NCBI GenBank assembly: GCA_014376885.1
Contig: JACMQR010000369.1
Location: 1-8,324, forward strand
DNA from: Polaromonas sp.
GTDB lineage: Bacteria; Pseudomonadota; Gammaproteobacteria; Burkholderiales; Burkholderiaceae_C
Direction: 5' to 3'
DNA: 8,324 nucleotides
Position 1 is the first letter of the stretch. Each line of letters begins with the position of its first letter. The notes below the pieces were generated by a model, which was not told the DNA's origin, ran no database searches, and saw nothing but the letters and a program-made list of their open reading frames with translations. This document shows, one piece after another, positions 1 to 6,811 of this stretch. The translations under genes were made by a program, and so were the position numbers.

Positions 1-1356
1 CTTGCGGCGATCGCGGAATTCGGCAATCGTGACCGCCTGGCCTTCGCGGCCGGCGCGGCCGGTGCGGCCGATGCGGTGCACATAGTCTTCGGCCTTCATC
101 GGCAGGCCGTAGTTGATCACGTGGGTAATCGTCGGAACGTCCAGACCACGGGCAGCCACATCGGTGGCGACCAGGATTTGCACGCGGCCATCACGGAAAG
201 CCATCAGGCGGCGGTTGCGCAGGCCCTGGCCCAGCGCGCCATGCAATGCCACGGCGCTGAAACCTTCTTGCACCAGGTCATTGGCCAGGCCGTCGCATTC
301 GACCTGCGTGCAGGCAAACACGATCGCCTGGTTGATGGTGGTGTCGCGCAGCAAATGGTCCAGCAGCTTGCGCTTGTGGGTCATGTTGTCAGCCCACAGC
401 AGCGACTGCGTGATCGACGCATGCTTTTCGTGCGGCGAGTCGATCTCGACGCGCTGCGGCTGGCGCATGACGCGGGTTGCGAGCTGCATGATGCGCGGCG
501 CAAACGTGGCGCTGAACATCATGGTCTGCTTGCGCTCGATGGTCAGCTGGTTGACTTCGGTCAGGTCGTCGGCAAAGCCGAGGTCCAGCATGCGGTCGGC
601 TTCGTCAACGACAAGAAACTGCACCTGGTCGAGCTTGATCTGCATGCTGCGCTGCAAATCGAGCAGGCGGCCGGGCGTGGCCACCACGAGGTCGGCGTTT
701 TGCAGCTTGGCGATTTGCAACTGGTACGGAATGCCGCCCACAACGTTGGCAACGCGCAGGCCGCGGCAATGGCGCACCAGGTCGATGGCATCGGCGCAGA
801 CCTGCTGGGCCAATTCGCGGGTCGGGCACAAAATCAGGGCGCCGGGCGTGGCGGCCTTGAAATTGCGCAGGTTGGTCGGGTCCTTGCGCTTTGGTTTTTT
901 CGGCGGCGCTTCGCCACGGGCGACGGCTTCGGCGCTCAGGCGCTCGAATTCGGCGCGCTCAAAGCGCTCGGCGTCTTCCTGCTGCTTGAGCAGGGTGTGC
1001 AGCACAGGCAGCAAAAAGGCGGCGGTCTTGCCGCTGCCGGTCTGGCTGGACACCAGCAGGTCGGTGAACTTGGGCGCTTTCGGGTCGGCATCCAGGGCCT
1101 GCATGGCCTTGGGGATGGTCGCCATCTGCACCGCGGTCGGCTGGGTGAAACCCATGTCGGCGACGGCTTGCAGCAGTTCCTTGGCCAGGCCGAGCTTGAC
1201 AAAACCGTTGGGTTCAGCGACCACGGCTTCGAGCGAGGTGGCAGCACCGGCTGGCTCGTCGGACGAGAAGTCAGGAATGACGTGGATTTCCAGATCGGAA
1301 ATGGCGTCTACGGCTTCAGGCGCGGATTCGGCGCGGGTATCAAAAGAGTCAGTCAT
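1..1356 (-). CDS. DEAD-box ATP-dependent RNA helicase, C-terminus cut by window edge
   Basis: This is an ATP-dependent RNA helicase of superfamily 2, expected to unwind or remodel structured RNA in the cytoplasm (ribosome assembly, mRNA decay or cold adaptation). The frame is open for 452 codons from ATG at 1356 to the left edge, with all motifs in one frame: Q motif GFTQPTAVQ (69-77), Walker A SSQTGSGKT with K110, PTRELAQQV (178-186), DEAD (251-254), SAT (282-284), IVFA (345-348), ATDVAARGLDV (397-407) and HRIGRTGRAG (427-436). Both RecA-like domains are therefore present and only the tail beyond motif VI is missing. Two oddities are an acidic N-terminal extension of about 50 residues and a charged insert (about 125-169, ending in a Lys/Arg/Pro-rich stretch) between Walker A and PTREL. 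A GTG 12 bases upstream (1366-1368), preceded by AGGGG, is an alternative start. The subfamily (RhlE- or SrmB-like) cannot be settled by eye, so no gene symbol is given. Confidence 0.95.
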   Translation of the reverse strand, partial: MTDSFDTRAESAPEAVDAISDLEIHVIPDFSSDEPAGAATSLEAVVAEPNGFVKLGLAKELLQAVADMGFTQPTAVQMATIPKAMQALDADPKAPKFTDLLVSSQTGSGKTAAFLLPVLHTLLKQQEDAERFERAEFERLSAEAVARGEAPPKKPKRKDPTNLRNFKAATPGALILCPTRELAQQVCADAIDLVRHCRGLRVANVVGGIPYQLQIAKLQNADLVVATPGRLLDLQRSMQIKLDQVQFLVVDEADRMLDLGFADDLTEVNQLTIERKQTMMFSATFAPRIMQLATRVMRQPQRVEIDSPHEKHASITQSLLWADNMTHKRKLLDHLLRDTTINQAIVFACTQVECDGLANDLVQEGFSAVALHGALGQGLRNRRLMAFRDGRVQILVATDVAARGLDVPTITHVINYGLPMKAEDYVHRIGRTGRAGREGQAVTIAEFRDRRK

Positions 1357-1745
1357 GTTTTTTCTCACTAATCCCCTGCCTGCTTCGTTTGTGGCGAACA
1401 GACAGGAAACTCCACCCCCGCGATGCGAAAGGCTTCGTTCATGGTTAATAAAACATCAACCATCAAACGAATATGCGCGTCAAAAACAGGATTGCCTTGA
1501 AGCGGTGACTCCGAAAATAGAGTCCAAAGGTGTGAGGTAGATGTACAAATGCAATCGGCATGGTGCGCAATTGCAAGCCCTCGATTATTGCATGGCCTGA
1601 GGGTTTTTACCAGTTATCTTTCAATCTTGAGTTTCAGGATGCTGATTTGTCACTTTACAGCACACATCCAACAAGACTCCATTGCTACTATTTACATAGC
1701 AAATTAAGTACACCAGTATTGCACCAGGGCCGTAATTCTTTAGAT
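1357..1745. other. Noncoding gap between helicase gene and orn; no gene supported
   Basis: This 389-base stretch is the 5' flank of the helicase gene and the 3' flank of orn, both on the minus strand. From about 1610 to 1745 it is visibly AT-richer than the genes around it. I see no tRNA, no convincing coding frame and no consensus sigma70 promoter. On the minus strand a TTGACG occurs near 1480, but no good -10 box follows at the right distance. Small inverted repeats are present: GACTC/GAGTC (1508-1512 and 1521-1525), ATGCAAT/ATTGCAT (1549-1555 and 1587-1593) and TTGCTA/TAGCAA (1682-1687 and 1697-1702). No T-tracked hairpin is seen on the minus strand after the orn stop, so how orn transcription ends is unclear. 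The gap probably holds the helicase promoter and 5' leader. Confidence 0.6.
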
Positions 1746-2309
1746 TTACTTCAGGAAATGCGTCCGATAGTGCTCAAGCTCGTCAATGGACTCATGCACA
1801 TCGGCCATTGCCGTGTGGCTCTGACGTTTTTTGAAGGCGCTGTAGACCTCGGGCCGCCAGCGCTTGGCCAGCTCCTTGAAGGTGCTGACATCGACATTGC
1901 GGTAATGAAAAAACATCTCCAGCTTGGGCATGTACCTGACCAGGAAGCGCCGGTCCTGCCCGATGGTGTTGCCGCACATCGGCGCCTTGCCCTTGGGCAC
2001 ATAGTTGGCCAGAAAGGCCAGCAACTGCGCCTGGGCGTCGTCCTCGGTCACGGCGCTGGCCCGGACCTTGTCGATCAGGCCGCTGCGGCCATGGGTGCCT
2101 TTGTTCCACTTGTCCATCTGGTCGAGCAGCGCGTCGGACTGGTGAATGGCCAGCACCGGCCCTTCGATGCGCGGCGTGAGCTGCGGGCCGGTCACCACCA
2201 CGGCAATTTCGATGATGCGCTCTTTCTCCGGATCAAGCCCGGTCATTTCGCAGTCCAGCCAGACCAGGTTCTGGTCGGATTTTTTAAGCAGGGGTTCGGT
2301 CTCAAACAT
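1746..2309 (-). CDS. orn: Oligoribonuclease (3'-5' exoribonuclease)
   Basis: Orn degrades very short RNA oligonucleotides (chiefly dinucleotides, including pGpG from cyclic-di-GMP turnover) to mononucleotides, the last step of RNA decay in the cytoplasm. The 187-residue product matches the family's usual length of about 180. It shows the complete DEDDh exonuclease set: D19 and E21 in [11 protein letters not shown]119 in [11 protein letters not shown]165 in SHTAMAD, and D170. These align with E. coli D12, E14, D112, H158 and D163 with a constant offset of seven. [12 protein letters not shown] (140-151) is also a family hallmark. The ATG at 2309 is preceded by a weak purine-rich GGCGAGAA. The gene is divergent from the M48 peptidase gene with 35 bases between start codons, so its promoter must lie in that short space or extend into the neighbouring coding sequence. 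Nothing is truncated or missing. Confidence 0.98.
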   Translation of the reverse strand: MFETEPLLKKSDQNLVWLDCEMTGLDPEKERIIEIAVVVTGPQLTPRIEGPVLAIHQSDALLDQMDKWNKGTHGRSGLIDKVRASAVTEDDAQAQLLAFLANYVPKGKAPMCGNTIGQDRRFLVRYMPKLEMFFHYRNVDVSTFKELAKRWRPEVYSAFKKRQSHTAMADVHESIDELEHYRTHFLK

Positions 2310-2344
2310 CTCGCAATTCTCGCCGATGGCCTAAACTTCTCGCA
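2310..2344. promoter_or_regulatory. 35-base divergent orn / M48 peptidase intergenic region with CTCGC repeats
   Basis: Two divergent start codons (orn at 2309, peptidase at 2345) are separated by 35 bases, so signals for both genes must be compressed here or overlap coding sequence. The 9-mer TCTCGCAAT occurs at 2309-2317 and again at 2338-2346, and CTCGC occurs a third time at 2319-2323. No consensus -35/-10 pair is obvious. TAAACT (2332-2337) is only a weak -10 candidate and sits very close to the peptidase ATG, and no clear Shine-Dalgarno sequence precedes that ATG. That regulation occurs here is inferred from geometry. Confidence 0.35.
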
Positions 2345-3634
2345 ATGACCGACCCCTCACTGGTATTTACCGCGCTGTTTTCTGCCCTGCTCGTGCTCGG
2401 GCTGGTGACAAAGCTCTACCTGGCCACGCGCCAGATCCGCCATGTGGCGCGGCACCGCCACCAAGTGCCTGCCGCCTTTGCCTCGACCATCACCTTGGCC
2501 GCGCACCAGAAAGCGGCGGACTACACGGTGGCCAAGGCCCGGCTGGGCATGCTGGAAACGGGCTTGGCCGCCGCGCTGCTGATCGGCTGGACGCTGCTGG
2601 GCGGCCTGGACGCGCTGAACCAGATGCTGCTGCGCTCCGGCCTGGCCGGCCATGGCTTCGTGGCGCTGCAGCTGGCGCTGCTGGTGGCGTTCGGCCTGAT
2701 CGGCGGGTTGCTCGACCTGCCTTTTAGCCTGTACAAAACCTTTTGGCTGGAAGAGCGCTTTGGTTTCAACAAGATGACCGCCCGGCTCTGGCTGGCCGAT
2801 CTGCTGAAGTCCACCCTGGTCGGCGCCCTGGTCGGCCTGCCCATCGCAGCGCTGATCTTGTGGCTGATGGGCAGCGCCGGCAGCCTGTGGTGGCTCTGGA
2901 CCTGGCTGGTCTGGATGGGTTTCAACCTGCTGGTGCTGGTGCTGTTTCCGACCGTGATCGCGCCGCTGTTCAATCAGTTCAAGCCGCTCGACGACGAGGC
3001 GCTCAAGACCCGCGTGACCGCCCTGATGCAGCGCTGCGGCTTTGCCGCCAAGGGCCTGTTCGTGATGGACGGCAGCAAGCGCTCGGCCCATGCCAATGCC
3101 TATTTCACCGGTTTTGGCGCGGCCAAGCGGGTGGTGTTTTACGACACCCTGCTCAACCAGCTCAACCCCGGCGAGGTCGATGCGGTGCTGGCGCACGAGC
3201 TTGGCCATTTCAAGCACAAGCACATCGTCAAGCGCATCGCGGTCATGTTTGCCATCAGTTTTGTCGGCTTTGCCCTGCTGGGCTGGCTGTCGTCGCAGGT
3301 GTGGTTTTACACCGGGCTGGGCGTTCGGCCCAGCCTGGCGGGCGCCAACGACGCGCTGGCGCTGCTGCTTTTTTTGATGGCCGTGCCGCTGCTGAGCTTT
3401 TTTGTCTCGCCGGTCATGGCGCAGGTCTCCCGCCGGCATGAGTTTGAGGCCGACGCCTATGCCATCTCGCAAACCGATGGCCGAGACCTGCAAAGCGCCT
3501 TGCTCAAGCTGTACAAGGACAATGCCAGCACGCTGACGCCGGATCCGGTGTTCGTCAAATTCTATTATTCGCATCCGCCCGCCTCCGAGCGGCTCGGACG
3601 CATGACCTCCTCATTTGAAAGCACTGCTGCATGA
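2345..3634 (+). CDS. M48 family zinc metallopeptidase, Ste24/CAAX-protease-like membrane protein
   Basis: This is an integral inner-membrane zinc protease of family M48, in the Ste24-like branch with the M48 N-terminal domain; bacterial members are thought to cleave membrane or misfolded proteins. The 429 residues contain about seven hydrophobic segments (roughly 5-25, 69-92, 105-125, 157-177, 181-206, 297-318 and 336-357). The active site is HELGH (284-288), giving zinc ligands H284 and H288 with catalytic E285, and the third ligand is probably E366 in RRHEFEADAYA. Further family marks are WLEERFGFNK (134-143) before the core and SHPPASERLGRM (409-420) near the C-terminus. At 429 residues it is longer than typical HtpX (about 290), which favours the Ste24 type. 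The stop overlaps the next gene by ATGA, so it heads a coupled operon. Prenyl-CAAX substrates are not expected in bacteria, and the real substrate is unknown. Confidence 0.95.
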   Translation: MTDPSLVFTALFSALLVLGLVTKLYLATRQIRHVARHRHQVPAAFASTITLAAHQKAADYTVAKARLGMLETGLAAALLIGWTLLGGLDALNQMLLRSGLAGHGFVALQLALLVAFGLIGGLLDLPFSLYKTFWLEERFGFNKMTARLWLADLLKSTLVGALVGLPIAALILWLMGSAGSLWWLWTWLVWMGFNLLVLVLFPTVIAPLFNQFKPLDDEALKTRVTALMQRCGFAAKGLFVMDGSKRSAHANAYFTGFGAAKRVVFYDTLLNQLNPGEVDAVLAHELGHFKHKHIVKRIAVMFAISFVGFALLGWLSSQVWFYTGLGVRPSLAGANDALALLLFLMAVPLLSFFVSPVMAQVSRRHEFEADAYAISQTDGRDLQSALLKLYKDNASTLTPDPVFVKFYYSHPPASERLGRMTSSFESTAA

Positions 3635-3951
3635 GCAACCCGATCCATCACAACCGGCGCGCGCTCGGCGCGACCGAGGTCGTCACGCAGCTGAGCAAGC
3701 TCAACGGCGAGCAGGCGCTGGGCTGGCGGCTGATCGACGGCGCGCTGGAGAAAACCTTCGACTTCAAAAATTTCCATGCCACCATCGGCTTTGTCAATGC
3801 GGTCGCCTTCATTGCCAACGCCGAGAACCACCACCCGGACCTGGCGGTGAGCTACGGCCGCTGCACCGTTCGCTTCAATACGCACGATGTCCAGGGCATT
3901 TCGGTGAGCGATTTTTTCTGCGCGTCGAAGGTTGACGCCTTGCTGGTTTGA
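3631..3951 (+). CDS. phhB: Pterin-4a-carbinolamine dehydratase (4a-hydroxytetrahydrobiopterin dehydratase)
   Basis: The enzyme dehydrates 4a-hydroxytetrahydropterin so that the pterin cofactor of aromatic amino acid hydroxylases can be recycled; it is small and cytoplasmic. At 106 residues it has the family's usual size. The signature is complete: KTFDFKNF (41-48), FVNAVAFIA (54-62), the NHHPDL active-site segment (66-71), TVRFNTHD with H85 (79-86), and SDFFCASKVDAL at the end. The ATG at 3631 overlaps the peptidase stop (ATGA) and no strong Shine-Dalgarno sequence precedes it, so it is probably translated by coupling. Its own stop overlaps the rsgA start. No phenylalanine hydroxylase gene lies in the window, so its partner is elsewhere, or it serves another pterin-related role as proposed for some bacterial homologues. 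The symbol phhB follows the Pseudomonas name and is assigned on family identity only. Confidence 0.95.
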   Translation: MSNPIHHNRRALGATEVVTQLSKLNGEQALGWRLIDGALEKTFDFKNFHATIGFVNAVAFIANAENHHPDLAVSYGRCTVRFNTHDVQGISVSDFFCASKVDALLV

Positions 3952-4919
3952 GCAAGCCTGCGCGCCCAGCGCGTGGCGGTACAACCCTGGCGACCGGAAC
4001 CCAGCCGGGCTTGGTGGTGGCCGGCTTTGGACGCCATGTGCTGGTTGAAACCGAATCGGGCCAGCGGCTGATCTGCCATCCGCGGGGCAAGAAAAGCCAG
4101 GTGGTCGTGGGCGACCGCATCCGCTGGCTGCCCTCCCAGGACGAAGGCACGATTGAGAAAATCGAAGAGCGTAACAACCTGTTTCACCGGCAGGACGAGT
4201 TGCGCACCAAGTCGTTCGCGGCCAATCTTGACCTGGTGCTGATCCTGATTGCGGCCGAGCCTGAATTTTCCGAAAGCCAGCTGACGCGCGCGCTGATCGC
4301 GGCCGAAGCCGAGCGCATCAAGCCGGTCATTGCGCTGAACAAAAGCGATCTGGCCGAGCCCTTCGGTCGGGCCTGGGCCAAGCTGGCGCCCTACCGCGCC
4401 ATGGGCTACCAGGTAGTGCCGCTGGCGATCAAGCCAAAAGCTGACATCGAGGTCAGCAACGACGCGCAAACCGCCTGTCTGATGGAACTGCTTCAGGGTA
4501 AAAAAACGCTGGTGCTGGGCCCGTCCGGCGCCGGCAAAAGCAGCCTGACCAACCTGTTGGTGCCGCAGGCCAAGGTGCTGACAGCCGAAATCTCGCAGGC
4601 GCTCAACTCCGGCAAGCACACCACCACCAGCACGACGCTGTACTGGATTGACCCGGCCAGGACCAGCGCATTGATCGACTCGCCAGGATTTCAGGAATTC
4701 GGCCTGCACCACATCGAACCGATGCAGCTGGCCACCTTCATGCCCGACTTCAAGGCGCATGCCCAGAACTGCAGATTTTATAACTGCACCCACTTGCACG
4801 AACCGGGCTGCGGCGTGATTTCAGAGGTCAAATCAACCGCTTCTGCAAGCAGCATCAGCGCCAACCGCTATCGTTTGTATAGCGAGCTATTTGCCGAACT
4901 GTCGCAGCCAAGGTACTGA
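3948..4919 (+). CDS. rsgA: Ribosome small-subunit-dependent GTPase A
   Basis: RsgA (YjeQ) is a circularly permuted GTPase that binds the maturing 30S subunit and helps it reach its final form. The 323 residues show an N-terminal OB-fold (about 18-80), then GTPase motifs in permuted order: G4 NKSD (131-134), G1 GPSGAGKSS (191-199), a G2-like KHTTTST (223-229) and G3 DSPGFQEFG (244-252). A C-terminal zinc knuckle follows, with C275, C280, H282 and C288 in the C-x4-C-x-H-x5-C spacing of E. coli RsgA. I chose the TTG at 3948 because it overlaps the phhB stop (TTGA) and gives a normal N-terminus. Later candidates (TTG 4011, GTG 4014, GTG 4017) would cut into the OB-fold. It is the last gene of the plus-strand operon and converges on the CobD/CbiB-like gene. 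The product is intact. Confidence 0.97.
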   Translation: MSKPARPARGGTTLATGTQPGLVVAGFGRHVLVETESGQRLICHPRGKKSQVVVGDRIRWLPSQDEGTIEKIEERNNLFHRQDELRTKSFAANLDLVLILIAAEPEFSESQLTRALIAAEAERIKPVIALNKSDLAEPFGRAWAKLAPYRAMGYQVVPLAIKPKADIEVSNDAQTACLMELLQGKKTLVLGPSGAGKSSLTNLLVPQAKVLTAEISQALNSGKHTTTSTTLYWIDPARTSALIDSPGFQEFGLHHIEPMQLATFMPDFKAHAQNCRFYNCTHLHEPGCGVISEVKSTASASSISANRYRLYSELFAELSQPRY

Positions 4920-4922
4920 GGG

Positions 4923-4942
4923 CTGACCCGGCCTGACCCGGC
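4923..4942. repeat. Tandem 10-base direct repeat between convergent genes
   Basis: CTGACCCGGC occurs twice back to back in the 35-base gap between the convergent stop codons of rsgA (4919) and the CobD/CbiB-like gene (4955). It does not fold into a T-tracked intrinsic terminator on either strand. It looks like a local slippage duplication. Confidence 0.6.
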
Positions 4943-4954
4943 GCGTGTGCTGTT

Positions 4955-5977
4955 TCAGCCCAGCAGGCGCGCCAGCGTCAGCAGCGCGAGCAGGACCATC
5001 CACAGCACCACCGAGCGCCAGACCAGCCCGACCACGCTGCGCAAATGGCCCGCCTCCGCTTCGCGGCTGGGCGACGAGCCCGGGGCGTCTGCCGGATCGG
5101 CGCCGGGCAGCGCGCCGACTTCATAGTCCTGCGCCAAAGCCGGCGTCCACACGCTTTTGAGCGCTTCGCCGCCCAGCCGGACATTGACAGCGCCCGAGGT
5201 TGCCGCAAGGATCAGCCCGTCATTGCGGCTGGCACTGGCCAGCGGCGCGCCGGCGGTAAAGCGCTGGTTGTAGCTGCGCCAGGCGTCGATGGCGTCTTCA
5301 AAACTGCCGACAACAGCAAATCCAAGGGACGTGATGCGCGACGGCACGAAGTCAATCACCCCCCAGGCGTTGTTGGCCGTGGCCTGCAACGCCGGGCTGG
5401 CGCCTTCGCCCGGAACCTTGCCCGGGTGGCTCCAGTAGCGAGCGACAAATTCGCTCATGCGGTAGAACACGGCACCAGCAGGTCCGCAACCCAATGCGGC
5501 CAGCACCGCAAACCAGCCCAGCACGCCAAACACATGACGGTGGGCAGCAAGCACCGAGTATTCGATGACATGACGCACAATTTCACTGCGCGGCAGTTCG
5601 CTGGCATCGATGTGGCGCCATTCGGCCAGCAGCGCGCGCGCGCTCTCTTCGTTGCCGTCATCCAGCGCATCGCGAATGTCGGTAAAAAAGTGGCTGAACT
5701 GGCGAAAGCCTAGGGTGAGGTACAACACCGCCACGCTCCAGGCAAACGACAGCAGCACATTGACCTGCCACAGCAGCCAGTGCACCAGCAGCGTTGCCAG
5801 CGTCGGAGCCATGACGGCAAACAGCCAGGTGATCCACCCGTGGTGCTGCTTGCCCGCGTCCAGGCTGCGATGCGCCCAGCGCGCCCAGGCCAGAAAACCG
5901 GAATGAATCCAGTTGCTTCGCGCCAGTGGGCGGGCCTGCTCCAGGACCAGTGCAAACAAGACGGCAAAAAAGCTCAT
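4955..5977 (-). CDS. CobD/CbiB-family integral membrane protein, role uncertain
   Basis: The 340-residue protein resembles the CobD/CbiB family, whose classical member makes adenosylcobinamide from cobyric acid and aminopropanol in the membrane. Hydrophobic segments lie near 1-12, 50-90 (two), 148-172 and 317-338. Family-like stretches are WGVIDFVPSRITSLG (205-219), matching the V-P-x-R-[IL]-T element of CbiB, and NDGLILAATSGAVNVRLGG (252-270), matching the late N/G..A..GA..V.LGG element. No other cobalamin gene is nearby; the neighbours are a Nudix hydrolase and rsgA, so this may be a diverged paralogue with another function rather than a working cobalamin enzyme. The segment at about 287-312 is low-complexity and acidic (Ala/Asp/Pro/Ser). 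The start at 5977 gives a hydrophobic N-terminus but has only a weak ribosome-binding site. It lies 49 bases after the Nudix gene on the same strand, so the two are probably co-transcribed. Confidence 0.8.
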   Translation of the reverse strand: MSFFAVLFALVLEQARPLARSNWIHSGFLAWARWAHRSLDAGKQHHGWITWLFAVMAPTLATLLVHWLLWQVNVLLSFAWSVAVLYLTLGFRQFSHFFTDIRDALDDGNEESARALLAEWRHIDASELPRSEIVRHVIEYSVLAAHRHVFGVLGWFAVLAALGCGPAGAVFYRMSEFVARYWSHPGKVPGEGASPALQATANNAWGVIDFVPSRITSLGFAVVGSFEDAIDAWRSYNQRFTAGAPLASASRNDGLILAATSGAVNVRLGGEALKSVWTPALAQDYEVGALPGADPADAPGSSPSREAEAGHLRSVVGLVWRSVVLWMVLLALLTLARLLG

Positions 5978-5990
5978 GCCAAATCATAAC

Positions 5991-6008
5991 GGCCCGGCCT
6001 GCCGAGCC
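5991..6008 (-). other. Small RNA hairpin just upstream of the CobD/CbiB-like start
   Basis: On the minus strand GGCTCGG CAGG CCGGGCC can form a seven-pair stem (one U-G wobble) with a four-base loop in the 49-base gap between the Nudix stop and the CobD/CbiB-like ATG at 5977. No T-tract follows, so it is not a classical terminator. It may be chance in GC-rich DNA, or it may affect translation of the downstream gene. Confidence 0.3.
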
Positions 6009-6026
6009 AATGGCGACCCAGGCGAG

Positions 6027-6740
6027 CTAGGCGCTCAGGAAACGGTAAAAGTTGCGCAGCATGCCGGCCGTGGCGCCCCAGATGTAGCGATCCCTGGTTT
6101 GACTGCCGGCCGCCTGGCCCATCGGGTCGGCATAAGACATAGACAGCCACTGGCGCAAAACGCCGCCGAACTCGGTTTCATGACGCCGGTGGTGCGCCGG
6201 ATTCATCAAAAACCACAGCGGCACTTCAAACACATCAGCCACTTCACCCGGATTGGGCGCCAGTTGAAAGCCCGGCTTGATAAGCGCCACCACCGGCGTG
6301 ATGACGAAGGCCGAGCCGGTGACATAGGTCGGCAAGGTGCCCAGCACCTCGACATGGGCGCGTGGCAAGGAAATTTCCTCTTCCGCTTCACGCAGGGCCG
6401 TGTCCACCGCATCCCGGTCGGTGTCGTCGGTGCGGCCGCCCGGAAAGGCGACCTGGCCTGAATGGGTGGACAGGTTGGCGGACCGCACGGTCAGCAGCAC
6501 CATGAGTTCGTCGCGCATCACCAAGGGCAGCAAAACCGCCGCCAGGGCGGGAAGCCGGTCGGAAAAACTTGGTTCGACGCTGTGCTCGGGCAGCCACACC
6601 GGCGGATGACGAAAGCGCTCGCGCAGGGCTTGCGGCTGGAGCCGCTCGGGGCTGACACCGGCAAGGTGGCTGTCGATTCCCAGCACCGGGATGTCGCGCG
6701 GATCAAACAGGGGCAAGGGCAATGGCACGGCAGAGCTCAT
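6027..6740 (-). CDS. Nudix hydrolase, CoA pyrophosphatase (NudL-type)
   Basis: This Nudix hydrolase probably cleaves coenzyme A or its derivatives to phosphopantetheine products and 3',5'-ADP. The 237-residue protein carries the NudL/UPF0035 signature LLTVRS...HSGQVAFPGGR (82-103), running into a Nudix box ending ALREAEEEISL (115-125), with metal-binding candidates E118, E121 and E122. The canonical glycine after the glutamates is S124; NudL-type proteins vary here too, so activity is not in doubt on that ground. The DDTD stretch (105-108) resembles E. coli NudL. The start at 6740 has no clear purine-rich Shine-Dalgarno sequence and lies only 22 bases beyond the T-tract of the rplS terminator, so transcription probably comes from read-through or from a promoter not obvious here. 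The CobD/CbiB-like gene follows 49 bases downstream on the same strand. Confidence 0.92.
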   Translation of the reverse strand: MSSAVPLPLPLFDPRDIPVLGIDSHLAGVSPERLQPQALRERFRHPPVWLPEHSVEPSFSDRLPALAAVLLPLVMRDELMVLLTVRSANLSTHSGQVAFPGGRTDDTDRDAVDTALREAEEEISLPRAHVEVLGTLPTYVTGSAFVITPVVALIKPGFQLAPNPGEVADVFEVPLWFLMNPAHHRRHETEFGGVLRQWLSMSYADPMGQAAGSQTRDRYIWGATAGMLRNFYRFLSA

Positions 6741-6762
6741 GGCAGTTCAGAGCAGCAGGCAC

Positions 6763-6793
6763 AAAAAAAGCCGCTCCCGGGAGAGCGGCTTTT
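6763..6793 (-). terminator. Rho-independent terminator after rplS
   Basis: On the minus strand an 11-pair perfect stem, AAAAGCCGCTC with GAGCGGCTTTT (arms 6783-6793 and 6766-6776), encloses a six-base loop and is followed by a run of seven T (6769 down to 6763). It begins 18 bases after the rplS stop at 6812. It is a textbook intrinsic terminator for the trmD operon. Because the stem carries A/T on both flanks, it could also work in the plus direction. Confidence 0.9.
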
Positions 6794-6811
6794 CTAGATG
6801 CCCAGGCGCTT

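Noticed and set aside
1441..1500. 19-codon plus-strand frame starting at an ATG in the gap
   Set aside because: It has no ribosome-binding site, no similarity to anything I recognise, and a length expected by chance.
76..1540. Two long plus-strand open frames (431 and 475 codons) opposite the helicase gene
   Set aside because: They are shadows of the minus-strand helicase, which has every DEAD-box motif in one frame; the plus-strand products show no domain and atypical composition.
1576..1608. Plus-strand terminator-like CCCTC/GAGGG stem followed by TTTTT
   Set aside because: It has only five strong pairs with a 16-base loop and no plus-strand gene upstream, so it is mentioned as part of the gap but not called as a terminator.
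1560..2348. 262-codon plus-strand frame over the gap and orn
   Set aside because: Most of it is antisense to intact orn, no ribosome-binding site is visible, and the part in the gap has no recognisable features.
2357..3574. 405-codon open frame antisense to the M48 peptidase gene
   Set aside because: It is a complementary-strand shadow of a GC-rich gene: the product is Gln/His/Arg-rich with no recognisable domain, while the plus strand encodes a complete peptidase with HELGH and membrane segments.
3852..4799. 315-codon minus-strand frame opposite rsgA
   Set aside because: It is antisense to a complete rsgA with all GTPase and zinc-knuckle motifs, and its composition is that of a shadow frame.
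4920..4954. Possible bidirectional terminator between convergent rsgA and the CobD/CbiB-like gene
   Set aside because: The 35-base gap contains a tandem direct repeat but no stable stem followed by a T-run on either strand.
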